A stretch of DNA of 64,000 nucleotides from Gloeophyllum trabeum ATCC 11539 (Eukaryota > Basidiomycota > Agaricomycetes > Gloeophyllales > Gloeophyllaceae), in NCBI RefSeq assembly GCF_000344685.1, contig NW_006920416.1, positions 189,819 to 253,818 on the forward strand. The letters are read 5' to 3'. Position numbers and translations under genes: made by a program. Below are positions 47,829 through 59,518 of the stretch, one piece after another. The notes beneath the pieces were generated by a model. That model was given only the letters and a program-made list of their open reading frames with translations, was not told the origin of the DNA and ran no database searches. Within the stretch, counting starts at the first letter, position 1, and each line of letters begins with the position of its first letter.

Positions 47829-49022
47829 ATGAAGTTTATCTTTGCAGTCGCAGCCATTTCCTCTAGTTTCTCTGCAGTGCTCGCGGCCAAACGAGGGCTA
47901 GCGTGGCCGTCCGAGTGAGTCCAGCCGGCCCCCCCCCACCCCCCAGCGGCTTCACGATATTCACTAACCTTTTCTTCCAGCAACCGTGAGGAACACTGCC
48001 GCGATTGATTACCTCAGCTCACTCACTATGTACAGACTTTGACCCCGCTATATTCAAGTCGAGCAAGATTGACTGGCTCTATGTACGGTCCCTCGAAGTC
48101 ACCGCTGTTATGCTCCTGCTAAATGCTCCCTGTACACGTTAGGACTGGGGTCAAACTAACATCGCAGCGAACGAAGAATTCCCATTCTACGTCATGCAGT
48201 GGAACGGCGGGGGCATTGGAAATCTTGCGTCCGCTGTCAGCTCGCAGAAGTCAACAGTCGTGCTCGGATTTAACGAACCCGACAATGCTGGACAGGTAAC
48301 TCAAAATGTACTAATCCTTGATGCGTAGTTCCAATCACCTCTATAGGCAAATATGAGCCCTGCAGACGCGGCTTCCTTGTGGAAGCAGTACATCCAACCG
48401 CTGAAAGCTCAAGGAGTCAAATTGGTAACTCCTGCCGTCACAAACGGCGGCTCCGGACTTGCCTGGATGGATCAGTTCTTTGGGAACTGCACTGGCTGTA
48501 CCGCGGACGCTGTCGCGATTCATTGGTACGGAGGTAAATCATCCCATGCTCCGCCTGAGGACGTCATTCTAACTTCAAGAAAATCCAGGCTGGACTGGGG
48601 ATCTGGAACCCTTCGTGGAATCTTTCGAGAAATATAACAAGCCCATATGGCTCACTGGTTAGCCTTCTGCTCTCGAGGAGTGGGTCCGTGTTATACGAGC
48701 TCACTACCCTCGTGCAGAGTTTGGCTTATCCTGGAATGCCGGAGCCGACAGCTACCAAGAGTTCTTACCCCTGGCTTTAGGTACGGTCGAACCCACAACT
48801 CGTATCCCTCTCCACTAAACCCCGTGCACGATATGTAGATTACCTGGACAACAATGCTAACGTCGAAAAGTATGCATTCTTCGGTGCATTCTATTCTGGA
48901 GGAGGTGAGTATTGGATTTCATGTCAATCGTCCTCATGTGGTTGATGGCCCTGTGAGCAGCCGAAGACATGATCAACGCTAACGGGACCCTAAACGCCTT
49001 GGGTCAGATATACGTCTCATAA
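47829..49022 (+). CDS. Secreted glycoside hydrolase family 128 (beta-1,3-glucanase type)
   Basis: Predicted exons: 47829-47914, 47981-47985, 48036-48082, 48143-48295, 48347-48533, 48589-48657, 48718-48780, 48839-48904, 48961-49022; 245 residues, the family length. Signal peptide about 1-19. GH128 landmarks: KRGLAWPSDN, WLYDWGQT, VMQWNGGG, VLGFNEPDNAGQANM (acid/base Glu), FDAVAIHWY-like DAVAIHWYGG and PIWLTEFGLSW (nucleophile Glu). Members cut beta-1,3-glucan, so a role in remodelling fungal walls is inferred. The second exon is only five bases (CAACC); without it the frame stops after two codons, and with it the family string SDNHFDP forms. Convergent with the S10 gene. Confidence 0.92.
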
Positions 49023-49353
49023 TATATGATGCGTTTCATGATGGGTACATATTCCTTAGTTCGTCGCGACAAGTGGAAAGTAGGTCCGGGTTTGAAATGT
49101 AACACTAGCTCCGATCGATAGCCAAGGACGACCGTGCACTTGCGTTCCTAATCGCACCTTTAACGACGTCCTAGCATACGTCGTATGCTACTGGAAAGGG
49201 TCGACTAACTTGCTGACCCGAAAAACATACATTACATCACTGCGGCAAATTGCGACCTTGAATTGATGGGCTACTATGGCCCGCAAGACATTCTTACACT
49301 CCCGATCACTAGCCTAGTTCATATACAGCATACTTGGTGGTCCCTCAGAGGCA

Positions 49354-51878
49354 TCAAAGAGAGGGTGATGGCTGCTTCCCGAGGAGATACGCCACCGTTT
49401 GATAGACCGCCCAAGGTACGAATTCTGTGAGAAGGAACAAATGATCGTCAATTTCAAGTTATTGATCGCAGAGGTGAGGCACATACGCGGCGTCATGTGC
49501 CCGCTGTAGTAGAATTCGACGTCTAATTCATATTATATTACGGTCAAAGCGTGTCAGTAATCGCAGCTCAGTACTCCCGTGGATACCTCGCGGACGCACA
49601 TGTGAGTCCTCTCTCGGTGTGAGTGTGCCCGTAAACTCCCATGTCCTTCACCGTGAAGGTCTCGGGCTCAATGGGCGTTTGGAAGCCTTGTGCGCCACCC
49701 CAGGTCATATTCCTAGACCATGCGTGGATCGTTAGGCTCTGTGGAGCTGACGTGAATAGAATTTGACGACACACTGGATTGCAATCCGGGTGCCCTCGGC
49801 GACCAGGATGAAGTCCTTTCCAGCCGAGGCTGTCAGCATGTTTGCTCATCGATTCCAGAAGCTGCGAACATACCGCGAGCCCGTGGGCTATGACAACTCT
49901 TTCAGATTTCTCGATAACATCGGGGAGAACGCTTAACGTAGACGGGATCGACGTGTCCGAGCCCGGTCGCCCGGTCGTTGCGTTGATGTAAACAGACTCG
50001 GTGGAACAATCTGTCCAAGTCATATGTGGCGCATGGATGGCATCTTGCACCTAGCGGCAGAAGGTCGCACAGGCAATGGGGCAGTACATCTACGTAATGG
50101 CTTACATCAGTTCTGCAGAAGTTGGGTTTTATAAGGCGGAATAAATTCCAAGAGAAGGGCGACGAACCGATTAAAGTAGATGAATTCTTGAGTTGACCTC
50201 GGAAATCCCAATACGCTCCCTGCACCCAGGTCACACTCAGCATGCATAAGCAGGCTTCCCTAGGACATAGCTTACATGGGACAGGCCAAGTATCTGACAC
50301 TCTATACACATCGAACGCCGGATTGATTCTAGCACAAGGCAATGAGCTCCTGACAGCCAGGACGAAGCGGTGGGGCGCACAGTGTAACCGCTCTCTGGAT
50401 GGGAGAATGCAACCTGCACTCGGGAGTGACAGTGAAAGTGCCGTTCGTCGCGGGAGGCAAAGGTAGTGTTCCATTCGGAGGATAGGTGACATAGTTCTCC
50501 AGGTAGTCCGTGTACCCACATGCGTCGGAGATGTTCTGAAGCTGGGCCATGAAAGTACTGTTGAAGGGGAAGAGATTCTGGTTGTTCTGTTACGCGACAC
50601 AGATTCGGTGGGATGACTTTGTACAATTGACCCGCATAACGTACCTGTACGAATCGGAGGGCAGGAATTTCCTGCTGTACGACCCCATACGAGAGAGAAG
50701 GGTCGGCTATCCAGATGCCTTTCAGGTTAATATCCAGGGTCGGATGTTCATATATGTAATTTGCAATGTATGGTACGTCTGCGGTCTGTTGAGGTCTCAT
50801 TGTTATCTGGAATCGAGGTCATGACTTACAGTAGCCAGCGTACTGTTAAGCCTGGAGTTAGTCTTGTTATTCAATGGTGTTGATGCTGCGACGTACACTC
50901 TCACCCGTAACGTAGAAGTTCGACCCTTTGAGTTCGTCGAAGACCTCAAGGAATTGCTCCATAAAACCGAAGACCTCGGCCGCCAGTTCGTCGTCGTTGG
51001 AAATATCCGGTGTTCCTTGACTGAAACCCGTCTAAAGACAAGAATCAGGACACGCGCGCAGATCCATTCATTACTGTTGGAACGTACCCCAACAGGTTGT
51101 TCCACGTAGACAACATTTGATAGATTAGTCCAAGCCCAGGGATTGCTTGATAAACTGTTGAGGATTTCAAACTGCATATACATGAGTTTGAACGTACGGG
51201 GTGGGGGCAGCTTGACCCCAGGACCATGCTAGGAAGCAAACAGATGAGATGGAAATGTAAGTTACGAGGAAGTCGACGACGTACAGATAGGACCATTCTC
51301 TTGCAGGAAGCCCTCAAGGGAGGAGCACCCCGGACCACCTAAGAGCACATGAACAAGGCTTCAAGAGTTGCAGAATGCTGGGGCCCACCATTTGTCCAGA
51401 AAATAAGGTCACGAGCATTGGAGACGTTGTTTGTGGGCCAAAACCTAGTATGTATTAGCATCACTCATAGTGCGTAGTGATAAAATGTCTGACCAGAAGA
51501 ACAGTTTCCGCGACTCCTTAGGATTCGCTGATATCGGCATAAGGCCTGACCACGAGGGACCGGCGTCAAACGTCACTACCACGGCAGGTAAGTACCGCAC
51601 CGTACTCTTTGAGTTACGCCGCCAGTACCGTTAGGGATTGTCCGACCATCTACATAGTATTGCGCAGCGGCTGGATTGCTGAAAGTAACAGCAGTCTGAT
51701 CTTGACGTCTGTAGGATCCGGAAGTCTCCGCTGAAGTTTCAACAGGGCCAAGAAAATCGGACATCCGTGCTAGCGCCTCCCGTTGCATCACCATGGAGTC
51801 TCTCAAGAAGTCTCCCATTTGGCCAGACACACCCCAAATCCATAGCGATACAAGGCAAAAGTCAAGTATTCTGCGCAT
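49354..51878 (-). CDS. Secreted serine carboxypeptidase (S10), copy A
   Basis: Predicted 18 exons: 51878-51629, 51575-51494, 51444-51389, 51338-51285, 51228-51198, 51145-51088, 51031-50897, 50842-50830, 50778-50645, 50586-50381, 50328-50276, 50219-50168, 50112-50106, 50050-49874, 49815-49775, 49712-49600, 49522-49487, 49424-49354; 522 residues. Signal peptide about 1-19. The catalytic Ser222 sits in GESYAGYYVP, split so that Ser is the last codon of exon 7 and YAGY comes from a 13-base exon. The Asp lies in DFILVAEGTRI and the His in SGHMTPQ. WTNGGPGCSSLEG is the S10 substrate loop. It removes C-terminal residues at acid pH outside the cell or in vacuoles. Exon 13 (7 bases) restores NRTDVQDAI. 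Confidence 0.94.
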
Positions 51879-51926
51879 GCTCGATTAGGCGAGAGATGGA
51901 ACCTGCAAACTCTTGTGATGTCTATC

Positions 51927-51934
51927 ATTTTATA
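51927..51934 (-). promoter_or_regulatory. TATA box of S10 copy A
   Basis: TATAAAAT on the minus strand, about 50 bases upstream of the ATG. Confidence 0.55.
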
Positions 51935-52624
51935 CCCACCAAGAAAGGGAGAGCCGGTATCCCGAACGGGACGGCATGAGAGATAGAAGGCTAGAAGTGC
52001 GGGAGTCACGCGAGGTAAAGGTCCGGAGGGATATGCTTCTAGATAGCTAATAATAGTCGGATGAGTGTAGCCTATCGAGCCAGCGGTTCATCCCTGCGGG
52101 CAGACACAAGTAGAGAGGCAAAGGGGAAGACAGGTTATTCCGAGGATAGAGAAGAAGTAGGTTGCCGCGACTCGTGAGGGCCCCGCGAAGACATAAGCTC
52201 AGGTTGCCACTTGCCATCTGAAAGGAGAGCAGTTTAAGCCTTAGGACTCCTCGATGCTGAGGTGCTCTGGAAATTGGGCTGAGGTCCTCTCGCCCGTGCT
52301 AAGGTGCTGTAGCTGGGGTGTGCCGGGACGTTCGGGTTCAAGGAAGCCCATACACATGTTAGGGTTAGGGTTTCAATGATGAATGTCGTCAGCTGATGGC
52401 CAGTGCAATATCCGACGCAGGACGTTGTACGGGCATAGAGGACACCCAATCATCTGTCATTACTCAAAAAGACGATACCAAAAGGAAGAAATGGGAGAGC
52501 AAAGGTCCGCACCTAAACAGCCTTTACGACATCACCAAACCACATCCAATAGAATAAATAAGGTAGGCAATAAGAATAGCTGTATGCAAGCAGATCGTGA
52601 GGTCATGATGTTCGTTGCGAGTCG
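51935..52624. other. Intergenic, with a short telomere-like string
   Basis: No gene is seen. Two TTAGGG units in tandem lie at about 52359-52370. Confidence 0.45.
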
Positions 52625-55600
52625 TTATCGGTAGAATGTATTGTTCGGGGGCGCGTGTGGCTTCGCTGGTACGCGAGTAGGTGAGTGATGAGCGCCAGAG
52701 TTCATGGAGACGGGGCTCGAGGTCAACCGTGTGGGGGACGAAGTGTCTGCAGAAGGATATCGGGACCAATCATCATGCCGACTCGAGTGCCGCGAACCTG
52801 CTGGGCGCGTGTAATTGGGATGCACTGTACCTCCGTGTTGATCAATCGGAGCTGACGGTGACAGTCGAGGAGCCGGTGATAAGTCATCGTTTCGATGTTC
52901 TCTGGAAAAAGCACGTTGAGCACGGCTCGGGCCCGCTCTATGATGAAGCATAGGCTCTTGCGGGATAGTAGGAAGGGCATTAGGTGGCGCTGAAGTCCGA
53001 CGATTTCGATATCCGGGAGCTGCCCTTGAATGGTCGTCTCGAGACCACCTGCGCAGAGGTCGTGGGAGATTGATATCACCAGAGGGCGAATAAGAGCCTG
53101 AGGGTGCATTGCCTAAGTGATCCTGAGGAAGTACGCTATACGGCCTGGAGTAGTGTCGGCCCTCATCAGTAGGCACCGGTGCGCTGAAGCGGCGTCCAGC
53201 TGGATAGATTGGACGGGTGGCGGGACTGGAAGGCCCCTCCAAGCCCGGAGGAGGACCAGCATTCTGCGGAGACGGAGAAAGGGGTGTCGGAAGCACGATT
53301 TGGTCACGTCGAGGTCTGTGCGACGGCGGAGGCCTATACGGAAGGGGTGACTGGGTCCACGGGCCTTGTCCTACGCTGATAGGTGGTGGGCCCGCAGCTG
53401 GAGGGGACGGGTCGATTTGTGTTCGAGGCAGTGCTTGGGACGGCTCAATACTCTTTCGCGTTTGAACGTTAGCTTGGGTGGACCGGGGCTGTACGGGCAG
53501 CTCCAATTGGAAGCTTTCGCCTATCTTCCCTTCGGTAGAGCTCGCCAGAACAAAGTCTGTGACACCACCCCCATGCTGAACGAGTAGGGGGCCCTTGATA
53601 ACGGGAGTACGTATCTCGAGCTGTCTATGTGACTCTGACGATGGCGTCGTAACCGCCGCAGTATTTATTGAAGACAAATCGGAATGCGAGCCTGTGGGAA
53701 ACAGACGGCCAAGCACACTGTCAGATCTGTTGGCGGGACACGAAACGGCTAGATTAGTTGCGGAAGGACCTTTAGTTGGATCCGATAGTCCTTTGCCTTC
53801 CGGGACGGGAGGGAGCTCTCGCTGTGATGCAGCTCCGTCCGCTGGTACAACTTGTAATTCCGGAAGGGCAGCCTCCCAACCTGCACTGGCCCGCCGATGG
53901 TTCCTGCTGTTGCGATACGTGCGAATGGCAGAGGGAGGCGGCGAATCATCATACGTCATCAGAGGGCGCGCTTCAGAATTCTTCGAGCGGTGGCGAGAGC
54001 GTGACCCGCGTCTAGGTGGAGGCGAAAGTCTCCCCTCGTCATAATCAGGACCAGATTGGGACACGCGCTCGTAGATGCTACGCCACCACGAGCGTTTCCG
54101 ACCCTCGTGTCCCGGTGTCGCCGCGGGGCTGGCGGCATGCTTTTCCCAGCGGCCCGCGGGAGGTTCTGTGGATTGTCCAGGTGAGCCATGTAACAGATAT
54201 CCAAGTGGATCGCGACCTACCGTCCTTGATCGTATATCCTCTCTTTTGAAGCTCCTTCTCTATCTGGTCCTCAAGGGCTTCACTCTTCTCACGGCGAATG
54301 TACCCAAGTCCATACCCATAATCATCGCCAACGCCCAACCACTGCCTCTCCCCACCAACGTCGACAGTCTCCTCAACCTCCATGCGGACTCCCTTCTCCG
54401 GCGCAGGCCACACCACGCGAGAGCGACCGAACACGTCTTCCATGACCGCGGAACGCCGGGTGAGCACGTCCGTCTCCTTCCCGCGGAAGCGGTACCACAT
54501 GTACACGCAGCCATCCCATAGCTCGCGCAAGGTCTCGCGGAAATCGAACGCGTGGCCTAGTGAGCGCAGACGCGGCGTACGTTCGGGGGGTGGAGCGGGG
54601 TATTCGGCCTCAGGCTTGTACGGCCTATAAGTAAAAGCTTTGAAGTGCAGGAATGCGAAGCACCTATCAATAATTATCAGTTTTGAGGTACGTAACAGTG
54701 GATAAGTATACTCACATCATCTCGAAGGTCTCCAATATTGCTGCTATCCCATTGTTGATGTCGTCGGCTGTCATATACTTCGTCTAGCAGGGATACAGTT
54801 CAGTCGGCAGGAATATATATCGATAGCATTGCAGAAGCATACGTCTTTAATCAAGCCTATCATGCTCAGCAACGACAAACCAGTCGCCTGCCAGAAAGTG
54901 AGGAAGACTATGTAGTTCAATCAGTACCGACGCGATACCCGACCGTGAACCACTCACCGACAGCCTTTACGGAGAATAGCTTCAGAAGTGGCTTATAAGG
55001 TGCCAGTTCCTGGGACACAGGTACGTAGAGCTGAATGAGGCAGTACATTGCGACCGACACCGATATGGACACAATTACAGTGATCTAGAAAGTGGATAAG
55101 CATTAGTTCCGTCGTAAATAAGGTCGAGTGCCCTCGTACGTAGATGTGACCCCATCCGGGCGAGTAAGAGTCCTCGCAATACAAGCCCATGTAGTTCAAC
55201 GTTACGGCGATGAGTGTCGTACTGCACGCAGGAACGATCAGAGTTCCTCACACATTGCAGGTGCTGTCGTAACTTACACTGGTCTGATGACGCAATACTG
55301 CAGAACACCCCACTTCATGAGCTGCAAGAAATACATTCCATCCTACATGCAGGTTGTGGTCAATTTTGTGGATAAAGCAACGGAACGAAAGGGATTCACC
55401 GCTGGTTTGGTCTTAACACCTTGGAAAGGGAAGACCCACTTCCGCCCAGGTTCGCCTCTTTTCGCGGCTTCACGGTCATACTCGCGAGAAAGGCCCTGTT
55501 TCCTGAACGCTTCCTTCTGTTCGTCTGGGTTGGGTGATATGTACACCAGGAGCAGGTAAAAGAAGGAGGTCAAGACTGTCGATTCGTAACAGTCCCGGAT

Positions 55601-56182
55601 GAGGAGTAAAGCTGTTGCGTGATTCTGGAACATAGACACAACCATCGTGAGATATACGACACGAGGGTAGATCACGACTTACCCAGAATAGATATGACGC
55701 GAAGCTGACCACAGCGTACAAGGGAACCATAAATAATATCCGGACAATATCTACGGGGACATCACGTCAAGATATAGCTCGGAAGGGATAGGTACGAAGT
55801 ACTAACATCGCTGCTCCCGTTTCTATGTGAAAGCGTTCATGTGAGGACACCTAGCACAATTCGAAACAATACACGTACATTGGTGTACCACTGAAGGTGT
55901 TTGTTTATCAACCAGAATGAGGCGACCAGGGAAACAAGGGTGAAGAAGCCGCAGACGATCCATCCAACCTGCGCCGCCACTTCCGCCTAAGCAAGGGGTA
56001 CCTATACAGTGCAAAACGAATACTTACGTGATGGGCTATACAGACAGAGATTTAGTGCTGTTACTATCCTCCAATCTGGAAGGACGTTCACCTTGGAATA
56101 CGATATCACCATGCTGAAAGAGAGGGGGAGACGTATCAGGCGCCAGCTCCTTCCAGCATCTCCCATCTGTAATATTCGACAT
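52625..56182 (-). CDS. TMEM184/Ost-alpha family multi-pass membrane protein with long disordered tail
   Basis: Predicted exons: 56182-56092, 56035-56028, 55986-55879, 55822-55807, 55750-55683, 55624-55400, 55342-55278, 55221-55140, 55084-54958, 54907-54843, 54783-54716, 54663-54221, 54165-52625; 968 residues. The first about 320 residues hold some seven membrane segments and the family strings HGDIVFQAHH, KREQRYIVRILFMVPLYA, SFASYLFWNHATALLLIRDCYE, DGMYFLQLMKWGVLQYCVIRP and TADDINNGIAAILE. The cytosolic tail (about 630 residues) is rich in Pro, Ser and Arg. The family is related to organic solute transporter alpha; fungal function is little known. Exons 2 and 4 are 8 and 16 bases, and the intron at 55987-56027 is only 41 bases. 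Head to head with the YRA1-like gene, 434 bases apart. Confidence 0.92.
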
Positions 56183-56616
56183 CTCTTGGGCTTCTCCCTG
56201 CGTAGTCACAAACTAGTACTGACTCCCTCCACGTAGGTCGGGGTAATCGAGCAGGAAGTTATCGTAAAACGTCGTAGTAAATTTCGTGCACAGTCATAAA
56301 TTAGTGTGAGTCCCAATAGGTGCAGTCCAGTCGTCCAGTAGTCAGTGCCTCAGAAACGTCGATAAAGCTCTGGCTAGCCCGAGACGACCACCGCTGGGAT
56401 TAACGATGAGAAGAGCGCGTAATAGGGGCACTGTAAGAAAGCCCAATATGGAAATCGTGACGGCGTGATCAAAGGTCACACATATTGTTGGGGGAGCTGT
56501 GCCGCTGTCGCCTTGTTTCTCTCCATCACCACGACCACCATCACCTGCCGCCACCACCGTCGACGTCTTCAACAGTCTCTTCCTTGTATTCTTCCGTCTC
56601 TGCTCTAACTACAGCC

Positions 56617-58222
56617 ATGGATAAGTCCCTCGACGAGGTTGGCAAGCCTGAAATGTCGTCGCAGTCCACGCCACTCAACATGTTCGTTTGTCGCTTTGCT
56701 CTCTTCAGATGATCAAGACCCAGAAGAAGACGCGGTCGAAGGCGAAGCCCGCACGCCGACGGAGCAGCGGTGTTAAGCAGCAACTCATAGGCAAGGGCGC
56801 ACCCGCGGCGGCAGCGAGCCCATCCACCAAAGCCGCGCGCAAGGCCGCAGCAGCGGTTGCACCTGCAGCTACTACACCCCAACCCGCCGACAAAATCATC
56901 GTCTCAAACCTCCCACTTGATGTGACCGAGGCTCAGATCAAGGTAAGCTTCGCGTGCTGCTGTGCTGCTACAGAGAAACTCATCAAAGTATCATTGTCTC
57001 AAAAAGGACTTATTCCAGACGACAGTTGGCCCCTTGCGTGCCGTCCAGCTGAACTACGACGCCTCCGGGAGATCAAAAGGTGTCGCCACTGTGCACTTCC
57101 AGCGCAAGGGTGATGGCACCAAGGCGTTCCAGCAGTACAACAACCGGCTTATCGATGGGAGTTAGTATCCGTCTCGACTACTTCTCTTCTCTTCCCCTTC
57201 TAGCTTGGCTTGCTTGTTCGCCGCCGTGCGTCGTTGAAGGGTCTCGGCTTCGGGTAGTCGAGCAAAAAGCCGATTGCGAGCGCCACCTGCACCGTTGAGA
57301 CCTGACGAGGTTCGACGCGATAACGTTGTTATCGAGATGCAGCACTGGACCGTGCGGGGAGGTCTCTGACGTCAACGCATTATTGTCGGAGCCTCCTTCG
57401 CTGCCCCGACTATGGAAGTAAAGGCCTCTGACGTTGCTCACCTCGCGTCAGAGTGATCTGAACTACCCAGGCTGCGGATCGCGAAGGTCTCTGACATCGT
57501 CCACCCTGTGTCGGAGCCTTCTGCTGCCCAGTCTTGGTCTTACGGGTTAGGTTGTGGCTGCAAGTCAATACGGTGGGCGTAGAGGTGCTGCTGAGTGGTG
57601 CCAGCAGCTATCCGCCCCACAAAGTCGATGTCTACTTGTTCAATGTCCAAGATGGTCAAGGATGAGGGAGTGGTTCATTTGTGAAGACATTGTCAAGCAT
57701 GCATACGACGGGGAGAACTACAACGACGACCACGCGCAGCAGGGCTTGCAGGTCCAGGCATCGTCTCGGATTTCCCTTCTTCTCCCTCTCCGTGTCCCTA
57801 AGGGTCCGATCGCTAACTGATCCTCTATCTCCCTGTACCTATTCCAACTCGCTCCCATCAACAGAACGCCCCATGAAGGTCGAAATCGTTATCTCGACGC
57901 CGGTCGCGCAGCCCTCGCTCGCCGCGCGCGTTGCGCCAGCCCCCGTGGCCGCTGCCGTCGCACCCAAGTTCGTGTCGTCCCTGGAGGTGCCGGGGGAGTA
58001 GTGTCTGACGGGTTTGCTATGTTTCATCTGACAGGACTGCGAAGAAGGTGAAGAAGCCCGCGAAGAAGGGCCGCAAGAAGGCTGAGCCCCGCCCGGCGAA
58101 GACCGCTGCTGACCTCGATGCGGAGATGGAGGTGGGTGTTAGGTGTGCACGTCCTCTCGCGGTTCCATTAATTCTTGGCCTTGCAGGATTACACGGCCTC
58201 CAATGCCCCGGCCGCTGCTTGA
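56617..58222 (+). CDS. YRA1: YRA1/ALY/REF mRNA-export adaptor (RRM protein)
   Basis: Predicted exons: 56617-56637, 56709-56942, 57007-57160, 57865-57986, 58045-58131, 58187-58222; about 217 residues. It starts MDKSLDEMI, the conserved REF N-box. An Arg/Lys-rich linker follows, then one RRM (KIIVSNLPLDVTEAQIK, TVGPLRAVQLNYDASGRSKG, VATVHFQRKGDGTKAFQQYN, RPMKVEIVI). A Lys-rich part and the C-box-like end DLDAEMEDYTASNA close it. REF proteins link transcription/THO to the Mex67 export receptor. The splice between 57986 and 58045 is uncertain: a donor further on at 57999 would create TAG across the junction. The third intron (57161-57864) is 704 bases, over ten times the local norm. Confidence 0.93.
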
Positions 58223-59450
58223 TTCGTCCGTTATCTGTCCTAATTGATCTCTGCACTTTTCCTTGCTGTCTATCCTCTACTCGATTCTCTGATTTTGGGT
58301 GACTGTATGTTCCGTTGCGTCGTCTGGTGATTCATTTAGATACCGCAATTGTATGAATGGCGTGCTCTGCGCTGTAATCCTCCTCCCGAACTCGAATCCG
58401 TACATTCCATTCAAACAGTTATATGGCTGAAATCCAGAACCGTGGCGCTGCTCGTAAGCGGTTGCAACGGTTGTCGTAAGTTCGAGTCGGAGGGCTGGTC
58501 ATTGATGGATCCTTTCGTAGTTCGCTAGACTGTCCTTCGGTTCTACGGCTCCATCGCGTAGCGACGATTGCGGAAGCAAACTGTGGCATACTGCGCAACT
58601 TCTTAAGTATTCTCTTCTTCTCCTTGAACCCATACCCGAACACTTGTGGCTAGCGCTTCAGGTTAATGGCATTCCTCTTGGCAGAGTGAAGGACTTATCA
58701 GTATGAGGTCTTTACGAACCTATATTGCGTGGGGATTTATCGGTTGCGATAAGGCTGTAAGGCTCGAGCATCCTTGAACAGCTTACTCCAGTATACTCCT
58801 CCCATGTTCGCTTGCGTCCCAGGCGGTGTGATAAGCTCGTCACTTCCACCGGGATCCACGATAATTGTACGGTAAATAAAACCAGTTCTTCTGGCCATGG
58901 GTAGGCTTCAGCGTATTGTGGCAAAAAAATGTGGCCACCCGGATGAAAGCGGGGATCTCGGGCAATCTGGAAGTTGAAGCTTCCTCCTCTACGCGAGTCA
59001 ACCTGTACCCTGGATTCAGGTGTCGCTCCATTCCTTCTACCTCCCGCTGTACTCAGTTTGCCGCCTTGCAAATTCCCTTTTACACGGTCAAGGCCAAGAA
59101 TCAGAAGATCGGCCAAGACTGGATTTGTGGAGCAATCGCATTGCTCGACTCACCCGCGCGGCCAAACACCCATTCCTCTGCAGGGACTTACAACTTGGAA
59201 GCACCCGCCGATTCAGTGTAGCTCTAAGTTCCATACATACCTGTGCGGCATTGTGCTTCAAAATAGCCGTGAAGCCACCGTCGATTTCTATGTTTTGGTT
59301 ACTCCACCGAGTGTTCCGTCGACTAAGCGACTTCTCCGAGCTGCGTGTTGTGTACCGATAAGCTTCCTGCGGAGTGTAGTTATGATGCTGCCTCTTCTGT
59401 CGATCACTATGACATTCTCCAGAGCTCTGTGCCGGGTCGGGGGTCGTGAA
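58223..59450. other. Intergenic, no supported gene
   Basis: A minus-strand frame of 134 codons (58712-59116) and overlapping plus-strand frames (58974-59564) lack family features. No repeat was recognised. Confidence 0.4.
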
Positions 59451-59456
59451 TATAAG
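59451..59456 (+). promoter_or_regulatory. TATA box of S10 copy B
   Basis: TATAAG 68 bases upstream of the chosen ATG (59519). Confidence 0.5.
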
Positions 59457-59518
59457 CTGGTTGGACCTGAAGACTTAGTGCTCCACCTTCGTATCCCGGG
59501 GCGCGGGATATGTGTATC

